Below are positions 1 to 9,243 of a stretch of 64,000 nt of DNA, in pieces. The DNA is from Chitinophagales bacterium (lineage in GTDB: Bacteria > Bacteroidota > Bacteroidia > Chitinophagales > Saprospiraceae). A program made the translations under genes and the position numbers. Each line of letters starts with the position of its first letter. Position 1 is the first letter of the stretch. The notes beneath the pieces were generated by a model. That model had not been told where the DNA came from. It did no database searches and saw only the letters and a list, made by a program, of their open reading frames with translations. The stretch covers positions 124,001 to 188,000 of the forward strand of contig JAFLBO010000004.1 of assembly GCA_017303475.1 (NCBI GenBank), given 5' to 3'.

Positions 1-142
1 ATTTGAAGTCATTAATAAGGTCATTTGATGTCATTAATAAGGTCATTTTAGGTCATTAATAAGGTCATTTCCTCACGCTCCCCTCACTCCCCAACCCAAC
101 GCCAACTCAAACACTCAAGCACTCAAACACTCAAACACTCAT
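1..142. repeat. Short-word repeats upstream of thiL
   Basis: Two word families lie here. Positions 1-70 carry direct copies of AGGTCATT spaced by TAATAAGGTCATTT-type units. Positions about 103-140 carry copies of ACTCAAACACTC that run up to the GTG start of thiL. The first word is the same as in the large array at 11890-12410, and the second recurs before the gene at 28756. No gene is seen in this stretch, and any thiL promoter must lie within or upstream of these repeats. Confidence 0.7.
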
Positions 143-145
143 CCC

Positions 146-1168
146 GTGGAAAGAACAGACGTAAATACACTTGGCGAATTTGGCCTGATTGATCACCTGA
201 CGCGCGATTTTCCGTTGCAGCAGGCTTCTTCCATTAAGGGAGTGGGCGATGATGCCGCGGTTATTGACAACGGCAACCTGTGTACGGTGGTAAGCACTGA
301 TATGCTGGTGGAAGGAATACACTTCGATCTGGCGTACACGCCGCTGAAACACCTGGGATTCAAATCGGTGGTGGTAAACCTATCGGATATCTACGCCATG
401 AATGCCTTCCCGAAGCAGATTGTGGTGTCGATTGCGCTGTCTAATCGTTTTTCCGTGGAGGCGTTGGATGAGCTTTACGAAGGTATCCGGGCTGCTTGCA
501 AAGCCTATGAAGTAGATCTGGTGGGCGGCGATACCACCTCTTCGCCTAAGGGTTTGACTATTAGTATTACGGCTATCGGGCAGGGAGAAAAAGAGCTTTT
601 GGTGTACCGCAATGGCGCGCGTCCGGGCGACCTTATTTGTATTTCAGGCGAGCTGGGCGGGGCGTATCTGGGTCTGCAATTGCTGGAGCGTGAAAAACGG
701 CTTTGGCTTGAAAATCCGAATATGCAGCCCGATCTGGAAAACCAGCAATACGCAGTAGGCAGGCAGTTGAAGCCTGAGGCGCGCAAGGACGTGATAGAAG
801 CGTTCCGGAAAATTGGTCTGAAGCCAACTTCCATGATTGATATCTCAGACGGCCTGGCATCAGAGATTTTCCATATTTGCAAGCAAAGTCAGGTAGGCGC
901 CTTATTGGAAGAAAGCGGGGTTCCGATCAATCATGAGGCACAGTTGCTGGCCCTGAAATTCAAGCTGGATCCTATTACCTGCGCACTCAATGGCGGTGAG
1001 GATTACGAATTGTTGTTCACCATTCGCCCGGAAGATGTGGATAAAGTGAAATTCCTCCCGGATATTTACATCGCCGGAGAAATACTGGAGGCAAAAGACG
1101 GGATTAAACTCAATACCAAGGGCGGCAATCTGCACGATCTAAAAGCCCAGGGCTGGGTTCATTTTTAA
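146..1168 (+). CDS. thiL: Thiamine-monophosphate kinase ThiL
   Basis: ThiL phosphorylates thiamine monophosphate with ATP to give thiamine diphosphate, the last step of cofactor synthesis in the cytosol. The 340-residue length is normal for the family. The N-terminal part has the expected GEFGLI segment, the GVGDDAAV nucleotide/metal motif (about residues 32-39) and STDMLVEGIHF with its metal-binding acidic residue. VGGDTTSS and the C-terminal GGEDYELLFT are further AIRS-type signatures. The start is a GTG directly after a CTCAAACA repeat; no better upstream start exists. A short gap separates it from the DUF4350 gene on the same strand. Confidence 0.96.
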   Translation: MERTDVNTLGEFGLIDHLTRDFPLQQASSIKGVGDDAAVIDNGNLCTVVSTDMLVEGIHFDLAYTPLKHLGFKSVVVNLSDIYAMNAFPKQIVVSIALSNRFSVEALDELYEGIRAACKAYEVDLVGGDTTSSPKGLTISITAIGQGEKELLVYRNGARPGDLICISGELGGAYLGLQLLEREKRLWLENPNMQPDLENQQYAVGRQLKPEARKDVIEAFRKIGLKPTSMIDISDGLASEIFHICKQSQVGALLEESGVPINHEAQLLALKFKLDPITCALNGGEDYELLFTIRPEDVDKVKFLPDIYIAGEILEAKDGIKLNTKGGNLHDLKAQGWVHF

Positions 1169-1192
1169 CCCTGTTTGCCCACAAAATTACCC

Positions 1193-2509
1193 ATGAACAA
1201 ACGCCCCACGCTCTATTTTGCACTGGTAGCATTGGCCCTGATTGCGGCCATGTTCTACTATGTGTATGAGTCGAACCAACCGAAATACGATTGGACGGAG
1301 GGCAGTTGGAAAAAGAAAGGGTATGATGAAAAGAACGACCAGCCCTACGGCACACAAATCCTGCACAGGCTGCTGGAAGGTTACTTTCCCGGTAAAAAAC
1401 TGACTGACATAAAGGAAAATCCAGGCAAAGAGTTGCCGCTGGATTCCAGTGCCACCGGACAGAATTATGTGTTTGTAGGCGAGGCTATGTTCATGGATTC
1501 TTTGGCCACCAAAAGGCTGTTGGATTTTGTAGCCCTGGGTAATACCGCACTCATAGCCAGCAAAACCATACCGTTCGACCTCATGACTTTTGTCTATTTT
1601 GAGGAATGTGAGGAGGCGCCCTGGACGGATTATGGCATGTTTGAAGACAGTCTGGCCTGGCTTTCGCTGCGCACCCCGGCCCTGCCAGATAGTGTTACCA
1701 GATTCTTTTTTGCCAAACAAAACAAGCCTCATCCATACGCCTGGCATTACATAGAATACTATCATTTCTGCGACTCCCTGCCACAGTATCCGTTGGGGTA
1801 TTTGAACAAGGATTATGTGAATTTTGCCGAATTTCCGCACGGAAAAGGCCGGTTTTTGCTGCACACCAACCCTATTGTTTTTTCCAATTTCAGCTTGATG
1901 CGTGCCGAAACCCGCCCATACCTCAAGGGCGTGTTATCCCATTTATCGGAGGGCGATATATACTGGGATGCTGCCAGCAGGGTTCCGGAAGCGGTGGGGC
2001 GCAAACGCAATGGCAGTATGTTTGGCAACCGCAGCATGGCCGAGGAGCATCCGCTCAGCTACATCCTGAAACAACCTTCCCTTGCCTGGACCTGGTACCT
2101 GATCGCAGTTATGGCGCTTAGTTGGTTGATTTTCAGGGCCAAACGTCGTCAGCGTGTTATTCCTGTATTGCCCAAAAACGAAAACTCCTCTTACGAATTC
2201 ATCAGCACCATTGCCCACCTGCATTTCCGGGAAAGAAACTACAAAGGACTTTCTGTACAGGGTATGCACCAGTTTTTGGCTCATTTGCGGGAGCGATACG
2301 GGTTGGTAGCGCCGATGGATACGGAAACCGGCTTGCCGCGCACGGATGATGCTTTCTTCCAAAAACTTGCCGCACTTTCCGAAGTACCTGAAAGCGAAGC
2401 CCGTCGCCTTTTCCAGTTGCACGCCAACACGGTTCGCTACGAACCCACCGAAGAAATGGCCGTAGATCTTTATCTGGCCATTGAGGCGTTTTTGAAGGTA
2501 GCTAAATAA
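1193..2509 (+). CDS. DUF4350 domain-containing membrane protein
   Basis: A 438-residue protein of the DUF4350 type found in Bacteroidota. An N-terminal membrane helix (about residues 6-24, LYFALVALALIAAMFYY) is followed by a globular domain and a second helix near residue 305 (WTWYLIAVMALSWLIF), then a roughly 110-residue cytoplasmic tail. The first third (QPYGTQILHRLLEGYFPGKK) is typical of the family. In other Bacteroidota such genes sit with MoxR ATPase and DUF58/DUF4129 genes; none is present here, so the job is unknown. The ATG at 1193 is preferred over a TTG at 1175 because it gives a compact membrane anchor. It probably shares a transcript with thiL. Confidence 0.8.
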   Translation: MNKRPTLYFALVALALIAAMFYYVYESNQPKYDWTEGSWKKKGYDEKNDQPYGTQILHRLLEGYFPGKKLTDIKENPGKELPLDSSATGQNYVFVGEAMFMDSLATKRLLDFVALGNTALIASKTIPFDLMTFVYFEECEEAPWTDYGMFEDSLAWLSLRTPALPDSVTRFFFAKQNKPHPYAWHYIEYYHFCDSLPQYPLGYLNKDYVNFAEFPHGKGRFLLHTNPIVFSNFSLMRAETRPYLKGVLSHLSEGDIYWDAASRVPEAVGRKRNGSMFGNRSMAEEHPLSYILKQPSLAWTWYLIAVMALSWLIFRAKRRQRVIPVLPKNENSSYEFISTIAHLHFRERNYKGLSVQGMHQFLAHLRERYGLVAPMDTETGLPRTDDAFFQKLAALSEVPESEARRLFQLHANTVRYEPTEEMAVDLYLAIEAFLKVAK

Positions 2510-2783
2510 GAACTTACCGCTAATTCTTGTTTTACATTAATAGAAAGGGTACACCTTTCCCGGGTTCTTTACATACTTTACAATACTCCTTCGCGGTCTT
2601 TGCGCACTTCGCGGTGAAAATTCCTTTCGAATGACGAAAATCATCCTATCTTATTGTAATAATTACGCTTAGTTATCATCAACACTTTTTTTCTTTGCAG
2701 CTATTAGTGTAACTGGATTCCGTTTTGGAATTCAGTAGGATTTGGAAGTATCCGATTAATTCACCAATCTTACTTTTCTCTGT
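2510..2783. other. Intergenic region before the Sus operon
   Basis: No gene is seen. A fragment of the TTCGCGGTCTTTGCGC family of Bacteroidota intergenic repeats lies at about 2588-2615. A TTTG at 2741-2744 and a TACTTTTC at 2771-2778 could be a promoter for the SusC gene, but the spacing is long and the inferred start of transcription would fall nearly on the ATG. Confidence 0.4.
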
Positions 2784-5720
2784 ATGAAGGTTTATCAACA
2801 AAAATTCTTGCTCACGCTATCCTTCTTTCTGCTTTGGGGAGCCGCTTTGCTTGCCCAAAGAGAATTGAAAGGACGAGTGACGGATGTCGAAAACGGTGAG
2901 GGGCTCGTTGGAGCCAGCGTCATTGTGGACGGCACCTCCATTGGCACATCTACAGATTACGACGGTAATTATACCCTTCGTGTTCCGGCCAATGCAGCCT
3001 CCGTTAGGGTGGCTTACACCGGCTACCAAACCCAAACCATTACCCTCGGTGCATCCAATGTGCTTGATGTTCAGCTTGCTCCGGCAGGAGCGCTGGAAGA
3101 GGTAGTGGTTATTGGTTATGGTACGGTAAAACGCGAAGACCTCACCGGCTCTGTTCAGGCCGTGGGTGCGCGCGATTTCAACAAAGGAGCTATCACCGGT
3201 CCACAGGAACTCCTGATGGGTAAAATTGCCGGTGTACAGGTTACTACCGGCGCCGATCCGGGCGGTGGCGCTACCATCCGTATCCGTGGCGGTTCTTCAC
3301 TCAGCGCTACCAACGACCCGTTGATTGTGATCGACGGTGTTCCGGTGGCCAATGATGAGGTGTCTGGTACGCGTAACCCACTCAACCTGATCAACCCGAA
3401 CGATGTGGAAACCATGACGGTGCTCAAAGATGCTTCGGCCACCGCTATTTACGGCTCACGCGCATCTAATGGTGTAATCCTCATTACCACGAAAAAAGGC
3501 AGCGCGGCCAACCGCGAACTGCGTTTTTCTTACAACGGTAATGTGGCATTCAGCCAAATTGTACAAAAAGCCGATGTGCTTAGCGCCGATGGATACCGCA
3601 ACCTGGTGAACAGCTACTACGAAGCGGGCCACCCAGCAACACAATTGCTGGGCGATGCCAATACCGACTGGCAATCTGAAATTTACCAAACAGGTATTAC
3701 GCACGACCATAACCTGTCTGTTACCGGCGCAATTGGTAAACTGCCATTCCGCGCTTCATGGGGCGCTACTGATCGGACGGGTATTCTGAAAACCGACCGT
3801 TTCAAACGCGTTACAGGTGCACTGAATGTAAACCCTTCGTTCCTGAAAGGTATGCTGCAGGTGAATGCCGGTTTGAAACTGGTTTCAGACCGCAACCACT
3901 TTGCCAACCGAGCTGCCATTGGCGCTGCCATGCAGTTTGACCCCACCCAGTCTGTTTTCGTGGAAGATCAAACTTATGGTGGTTACTTTACCTGGCTTGA
4001 TAACGATGGCAAAGCCAACACACAAGCTACAGGCAACCCGTTGGCTCTGTTAAACATGCGCGATGATGACTCTCATGTAGGTCGCTACATTGCCAGCGCT
4101 ACTGTGGATTACCGTTTCTGGTTCCTGAAAGACCTGCGCGCCAACCTGAATGTGAGCTATGACTATACCCATGGACAGGGCACCATTTTGGTTCCGCAAA
4201 ATGCTCCGTTCTCTCAAGGCGATGGCGGCGGCCGCGACGAATCGTACTACCAGAAACGCAAAGACAAATTGCTCGAGTTTTACCTGAATTATGCCAAGAA
4301 ATTTGGCAAAGTAAACTTCGATGTGATGGGCGGTTACTCCTGGCAGCACTTCTTCCGAAATAACAACTCTGTGGCCTACAATGCCGACCGTTCTGTATTG
4401 ATTCGTCCGTCTAACGAAAATCCGCGCGAATACTACCTGGTTTCTCTGTTCAGCCGCGCCAACCTGTCGTTCAACGATTTCGTTTTCCTGACCGGTTCTG
4501 TGCGTCGCGACGGTACTTCCCGTTTCCCGAACAACAAATGGGGCTTGTTCCCTGCGGCTGCTTTGGCAGTTAAAGTTTGGGATCGTGAGAAAGCCATGTT
4601 CTCAGGTTTGAAACTGCGTGTGGGTTATGGTGTTACAGGTCAGCAAGACATCAGCACCGATTTCTACCCTGCGTTGGCGCGTTACACCTACAGCTTCACC
4701 AATGCACAATACCAGTTTGGCGATCAGTTTTACAATACCCTGCGTCCGTCTGGTTACGATGCCAACCTGAAATGGGAAGAGACCACTACTTATAATGCAG
4801 CGGTTGATTACGGTTTCTGGGAAAACCGTATCACAGGTTCTGTAGAACTTTACTTGCGTGAAACCCGCGATTTGATCAACTTCATTCCGGTTGCTGCAGG
4901 TACCAACCTCACCAACTTCATCAATACCAACGTAGGCGACCTGGAAAACCGCGGTGTGGAATTCTCCATCAATGCACTTCCAATAAAACGTCCAAACGCC
5001 AGCTGGTCTATTGGCTTCAATATTGCAGCCAATCAGAACAAAATTACCCGCCTGACCGCTACGGAAGACCCGAATTACCAGGGTGTGGCTACTGGCGGTA
5101 TCGCTGGTGGTGTGGGCAACAACATCCAGATCCACAGTGTAGGCTATGCTGCCAGCTCTTACTTTGTGTATGAGCAGGTGTACGATGCAAACGGCGTTCC
5201 TGTGGAAGGCCTGTATGTAGACCGCAATGGTGATGGCGTTGTAACACCCGACGATCGTTATCGCTTTGAAAAGCCGGCTCCGGATTACCTGATGGGCTTT
5301 AACACCGCACTGTACCTGAAAAAATGGGATTTCTCATTGGCCGGCCGTTCCAATATTGGCAATTACATGTACAACAACAACCTGTCTAATAACGCTTTTT
5401 ATAATCAACTTTATCAAAGCACAGGTGTTTTGCGCAATGTACTGTCGGAAACTCAAGCCATTGACTTTACTGTGCCACAGTATTTCAGCGATCATTTCAT
5501 TCAGGACGCTTCATTCCTGCGCATCGACCACATTACAGCTGGTTACACCTTCGGAAAAGTGTGCAAAAGTGTGCAAAACCTGCGTCTGTCGGCAACCGTA
5601 CAAAATCCTATCCTCGTAACTAAATACGAAGGTCTGGATCCTGAAATCTTCAACGGCATCGACAACAATGTGTACCCACGTGCGCGTACATACCTCGTGG
5701 GTTTGAAAGCGGATTTCTAA
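2784..5720 (+). CDS. susC: SusC/RagA-family TonB-linked outer membrane protein
   Basis: This is the outer-membrane transporter barrel of a Sus-type nutrient uptake system, driven by TonB. A signal peptide ends near residue 24 (ALLAQ). A carboxypeptidase-regulatory-like domain follows (GRVTDVENGEGLVGASV), then the conserved GYGTVKREDLTGSV segment at about residue 110 that opens the plug, and the SusC signature LIVIDGVP. The rest is a large beta barrel. The 978-residue length fits the family. It is the first gene of an operon with the SusD and SusE-like genes downstream, 76 bp away. The content of the SusE-like domains suggests an alpha-glucan or similar polysaccharide as substrate, which is an inference. 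Confidence 0.95.
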   Translation: MKVYQQKFLLTLSFFLLWGAALLAQRELKGRVTDVENGEGLVGASVIVDGTSIGTSTDYDGNYTLRVPANAASVRVAYTGYQTQTITLGASNVLDVQLAPAGALEEVVVIGYGTVKREDLTGSVQAVGARDFNKGAITGPQELLMGKIAGVQVTTGADPGGGATIRIRGGSSLSATNDPLIVIDGVPVANDEVSGTRNPLNLINPNDVETMTVLKDASATAIYGSRASNGVILITTKKGSAANRELRFSYNGNVAFSQIVQKADVLSADGYRNLVNSYYEAGHPATQLLGDANTDWQSEIYQTGITHDHNLSVTGAIGKLPFRASWGATDRTGILKTDRFKRVTGALNVNPSFLKGMLQVNAGLKLVSDRNHFANRAAIGAAMQFDPTQSVFVEDQTYGGYFTWLDNDGKANTQATGNPLALLNMRDDDSHVGRYIASATVDYRFWFLKDLRANLNVSYDYTHGQGTILVPQNAPFSQGDGGGRDESYYQKRKDKLLEFYLNYAKKFGKVNFDVMGGYSWQHFFRNNNSVAYNADRSVLIRPSNENPREYYLVSLFSRANLSFNDFVFLTGSVRRDGTSRFPNNKWGLFPAAALAVKVWDREKAMFSGLKLRVGYGVTGQQDISTDFYPALARYTYSFTNAQYQFGDQFYNTLRPSGYDANLKWEETTTYNAAVDYGFWENRITGSVELYLRETRDLINFIPVAAGTNLTNFINTNVGDLENRGVEFSINALPIKRPNASWSIGFNIAANQNKITRLTATEDPNYQGVATGGIAGGVGNNIQIHSVGYAASSYFVYEQVYDANGVPVEGLYVDRNGDGVVTPDDRYRFEKPAPDYLMGFNTALYLKKWDFSLAGRSNIGNYMYNNNLSNNAFYNQLYQSTGVLRNVLSETQAIDFTVPQYFSDHFIQDASFLRIDHITAGYTFGKVCKSVQNLRLSATVQNPILVTKYEGLDPEIFNGIDNNVYPRARTYLVGLKADF

Positions 5721-5796
5721 GGATGGATGCCGGGGCAGTACATTGGCCTGATCCCGGCGGTTAAAAACAACACAAACAATTAATTTTCAATTTGAT

Positions 5797-7992
5797 ATGA
5801 AAATTTTGTCATTAAAAACACTGGCACTTTTGGCGGGGATGGTATTCATCCTTCCCTCGTGCTTTAAGGACCTCGATACCATTCCACTGGACGAGGACGT
5901 AATTACTTCGGCGGCGGTGTACAACGACCCCAAAGCCTACAAGCAGGTATTGGCCAAGTTGTATGCAGGTCTTGCACTCAGCGGCCAGGAAGGTCCTGCG
6001 GGTTTGCCGGATATTTCCGGCATTGACGAAGGTTTTTCCACTTACCTGCGTCAGTACTGGAAAGCTCAGGAACTTACCACCGATGAGGCGGTGATTGCCT
6101 GGAACGACGGAACCATTCAGGACTACCACCAGCAGGACTGGGATGCCAACAATGAGTTCGTAACGGCCATGTACAACCGTATTTTCTACCAGATTTCGCT
6201 TTGCAACGAGTATCTGCGTGAAACTACTCCCGATAAAGTGGCTGCCCGTCCGGGCGGAACCGAGTCGCTTCAGGGTGAGGTGAAGCGTTTCCGCGCTGAA
6301 GCACGCTTTCTGCGCGCACTCAGCTACTGGCACGCACTCGACCTATATCGCAAGCCTCCGTTTGTAACAGAAAACGATCAGGTGGGCAACTTCTTCCCGC
6401 CACAGGCTTCTCCTCAGCAGTTGTTTGATTACATCGAAAGTGAGTTGAACGCCATTGAAGGGGATCTGGCTGCACCACGCACCAACGAATACGCCCGTGC
6501 CGACCAGGCTGCTGCCTGGATGTTGCTGGCCAAGTTGTACCTGAATGCCGAGGTGTATACCGGACGCAACCTGTACAGCGAGTGTGCAGCAACATGCCAG
6601 AGGGTGATTGGCGCAGGGTATTCCCTTGATCCTGATTACAGCCACCTGTTCATGGCCGATAACAACAATGCAGAGGGCATTATTTTCCCGGTTGCCTTTG
6701 ATGGTACCCACTCCAAAACATGGGGCGGCATGACATTTGTGGCACACGCGGCAGTTGGTGGCAGCATGAGTGCCGCTGAATTTGGTTTGGATGGCGGCTG
6801 GGGCGGTACCCGTACCACCAGCGCATTTGTAGGTAAATTCCCTGCTGTTGGCGGTGGAAGTGTCATTGTAGCGCCAAACGACGGCAATACCACTTATCCG
6901 GTGATCTACGTTCCTGGCGGATACCAGGGCTGGGCCCCGGCTACAGCACAGCAACTGGCTTCTCCGGCCGGCGACAACACCTACGAGGGTTACATTTACT
7001 TCCCTGACGATCAGAAAGAATTCAAATTCACCCTGGGGCCAGACTGGAGCAACAACCTGGGCGATAATGGTTCCAACGGCACCCTTGAGCCAACCGGATC
7101 AAATATTTCTGTTCCTGAAGGCGGTTTCTACAAAATCAATGTAGACCTGACTGCCCTGACGTACACTATTCAGAAAACCAACTGGGGTCTGATTGGCGAT
7201 GCAACGCCAGGCGGCTGGGGTTCAGACCAGGACATGACTTACGATGCTGCGGAAAAAGTCTGGACCATTACAGTTGGATTAACCGGCGGTTCTGTGAAAT
7301 TCCGTGCAAACGACGACTGGGGCCTGAATTACGGCGACAATGGTCCGAATGCCCTGCTGGAACGTGATGGCGCCAATATTGCCATTCCGGGCAATGGTAC
7401 TTACACCATCAAGTTGTACCTCGACAAGCCGGACTACACTTATTCCATCGAGCGTCCATCGTTCGATCGCCGTGCCTTGTTCTATACCGATGGTCAATCT
7501 TTGGAAATCGGTGATATCTCCATTTTTACCGATGGTTATGCCATTACCAAGTTCAGAAACGTGACTACAGCGGGTGCACCAGGCTCTAACCTGACATTTG
7601 TGGACATTGATTTCCCAATGTTCCGGATTGAAGATGCATATCTGATGTATGCTGAAGCGGTATTGCGTGGTGGCTCAGGTGACATCAATACGGCTGTTAC
7701 GCTGGTAAATGCTGTGCGTCAACGCGCTTATGGCGATGCTTCCGGCGATATTACCGCCAACGAACTTACCCTGGATTTCATTCTCGACGAGCGTGCCCGT
7801 GAATTCTACTGGGAATGTCACCGTCGTACGGACCTGGTTCGTTTTGGTCGTTTCAGTGAATCAAGCTACGTATGGCCCTGGAAAGGCGGCGTTCCGGAGG
7901 GTGTTTCTACTGCGAAACACTTCAATGTGTTCCCGATTCCTGCCTCCGACCGTGGCGCCAACCCCAATCTTCAACAAAACGAAGGGTATTAA
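5797..7992 (+). CDS. susD: SusD/RagB-family lipoprotein with two embedded SusE-type domains
   Basis: This is the surface glycan-binding lid of the SusC transporter. The lipobox is LPSC with Cys22. The SusD TPR part runs to about residue 348, including the KRFRAEARFLRALSYWHAL helix, and the C-terminal part (about 557-731, RRALFYTDGQSLEIGDI onward, ending in the RAREFYWECHRRTDLVRFG region) is also standard. Between them lie about 200 extra residues (349-555) made of two modules that closely match the C-terminal half of the SusE-like protein encoded next; both share KTNWGLIG, SDQDMTYD and KFRAND. At 731 residues the protein is about 200 longer than an ordinary SusD. The insertion keeps the reading frame and leaves the SusD halves intact, so it looks functional. 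Confidence 0.93.
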   Translation: MKILSLKTLALLAGMVFILPSCFKDLDTIPLDEDVITSAAVYNDPKAYKQVLAKLYAGLALSGQEGPAGLPDISGIDEGFSTYLRQYWKAQELTTDEAVIAWNDGTIQDYHQQDWDANNEFVTAMYNRIFYQISLCNEYLRETTPDKVAARPGGTESLQGEVKRFRAEARFLRALSYWHALDLYRKPPFVTENDQVGNFFPPQASPQQLFDYIESELNAIEGDLAAPRTNEYARADQAAAWMLLAKLYLNAEVYTGRNLYSECAATCQRVIGAGYSLDPDYSHLFMADNNNAEGIIFPVAFDGTHSKTWGGMTFVAHAAVGGSMSAAEFGLDGGWGGTRTTSAFVGKFPAVGGGSVIVAPNDGNTTYPVIYVPGGYQGWAPATAQQLASPAGDNTYEGYIYFPDDQKEFKFTLGPDWSNNLGDNGSNGTLEPTGSNISVPEGGFYKINVDLTALTYTIQKTNWGLIGDATPGGWGSDQDMTYDAAEKVWTITVGLTGGSVKFRANDDWGLNYGDNGPNALLERDGANIAIPGNGTYTIKLYLDKPDYTYSIERPSFDRRALFYTDGQSLEIGDISIFTDGYAITKFRNVTTAGAPGSNLTFVDIDFPMFRIEDAYLMYAEAVLRGGSGDINTAVTLVNAVRQRAYGDASGDITANELTLDFILDERAREFYWECHRRTDLVRFGRFSESSYVWPWKGGVPEGVSTAKHFNVFPIPASDRGANPNLQQNEGY

Positions 7993-8021
7993 TTGTACTC
8001 CGTAAAACAACACATTCAACA

Positions 8022-9068
8022 ATGAAAAAAATACTCTCTCTTTCGCTCGGTGTGGCACTGCTGCTGGGCGCCTGCACGGAGAAGGATAAAGAGCCAATTC
8101 TGGCCGCAGGCAATGCGCCGGTAATTACCGGCCCGGGCGCCAATACTTCTATTTCGCTTGCAGACAGCACCAAAGATGATATCGTTGCGGTCTTTGAATG
8201 GTCGGCTGCAGATTTTGGTTATCAGGCCGGTGTAAACTACACCCTGGAGTTGGATAAGGCTGGTAACGGTTTTGCAGATCCTATTACGGTAGGCGCTGTG
8301 AACGGCCTCAAACTGGACAACATCACACAGGAAAAAATCAACACCATCCTGATTGCTGGTAAAGACCTGCCAGGGGATGAATTTTCCAACGTGGAATTCC
8401 GCGTGGTAGCACGTGTGGGTACTGCGGAAGACCTTCCAGTATTGACTTCACCAACGGTTACCCTTCAGATTCGGCCTTACACGGTTGTTGTCAATTACCC
8501 ATTCCTGCACGTACCGGGCAGCTACCAGGGCTGGAATCCCGCTGACTCCAGTACGGTGGTGTACGCGCCGCGCAGCGACGAAAAGTATGAGGGCTACCTC
8601 TACTTCAGCGATGCTGGCGCCAAGTACAAATTCACGAAGGGTCCAACCTGGTCAACCAACTGGGGCGACGATGGCAACGATGGCACCTTGCAATCCAATG
8701 GCACAGACATTCCGTTGGCATCTGGTGCTGGTGTTTACAGGTTGAATGTAGACCTGAATACCCTTACCCATCAGGCTGTAAAAACCAACTGGGGTCTCAT
8801 TGGATCTGCAACTCCAAATGGCTGGGACAGCGATCAGGACATGACCTACGATGTAGCATCCCGCAAATGGACTATCACCCTCAACCTGGTTGCAGGCGCT
8901 ATCAAATTCCGCGCAAACGACACCTGGGATATTAACCTGGGCGACAACGATGCGAACAAAAAGATGGAATACGGTGGAGCAGATATTGTGATTGCTGAAG
9001 CTGGCAATTACACCATCGAACTCAACCTGAGTGTACCTATTTACACGTACAAAGTGATTAAGAATTAA
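8022..9068 (+). CDS. SusE/SusF-like outer membrane lipoprotein
   Basis: A 348-residue surface lipoprotein, lipobox LLGAC with Cys18. Residues about 25-150 resemble the SusE N-terminal Ig-like domain (SLADSTKDDIVAVFEWSAADF). Residues about 158-348 hold two carbohydrate-binding-like modules (HVPGSYQGW, KTNWGLIG, KFRANDTW) that are nearly the same as those inside the neighbouring SusD. SusE/SusF proteins of the starch system hold glucan chains at the cell surface. The ATG at 8022 begins 29 bp after the SusD stop; a longer overlapping frame from 7872 is rejected because it would remove the lipoprotein signal. A terminator follows the gene. Confidence 0.9.
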   Translation: MKKILSLSLGVALLLGACTEKDKEPILAAGNAPVITGPGANTSISLADSTKDDIVAVFEWSAADFGYQAGVNYTLELDKAGNGFADPITVGAVNGLKLDNITQEKINTILIAGKDLPGDEFSNVEFRVVARVGTAEDLPVLTSPTVTLQIRPYTVVVNYPFLHVPGSYQGWNPADSSTVVYAPRSDEKYEGYLYFSDAGAKYKFTKGPTWSTNWGDDGNDGTLQSNGTDIPLASGAGVYRLNVDLNTLTHQAVKTNWGLIGSATPNGWDSDQDMTYDVASRKWTITLNLVAGAIKFRANDTWDINLGDNDANKKMEYGGADIVIAEAGNYTIELNLSVPIYTYKVIKN

Positions 9069-9096
9069 TCGCTTTCGGATATTATTCCATAAGAAC

Positions 9097-9130
9097 ATGA
9101 GCCATCCTCCATACCTGAGGGATGGCTCAT
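9097..9130 (+). terminator. Terminator of the Sus operon
   Basis: An 11-bp perfect stem, 9097-9107 (ATGAGCCATCC) with 9120-9130, has a 12-nt loop and is followed by TCTTTGTG. It lies 28 bp after the SusE-like stop codon. The DNA from 9131 to 9243 holds only a remnant of a CGGGGCGTTAGCCCC-type intergenic repeat. Confidence 0.75.
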
Positions 9131-9243
9131 TCTTTGTGCGCCGCCCCCGCCCCAATCCCCCGGGGCGTTAGCCCCAAAAATGTCGGTAGCCCCGCGAAAC
9201 ACGTACCGATCCCCCGCCAAATTGCGGCAAAACCCTTCACAAA

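Noticed and set aside
1..145. TPP riboswitch before thiL
   Set aside because: No thi-box core is seen; the region is short-word repeats.
7872..8021. Longer start for the SusE-like gene overlapping the end of the SusD gene
   Set aside because: It would remove the clear lipoprotein signal that begins at the ATG at 8022.
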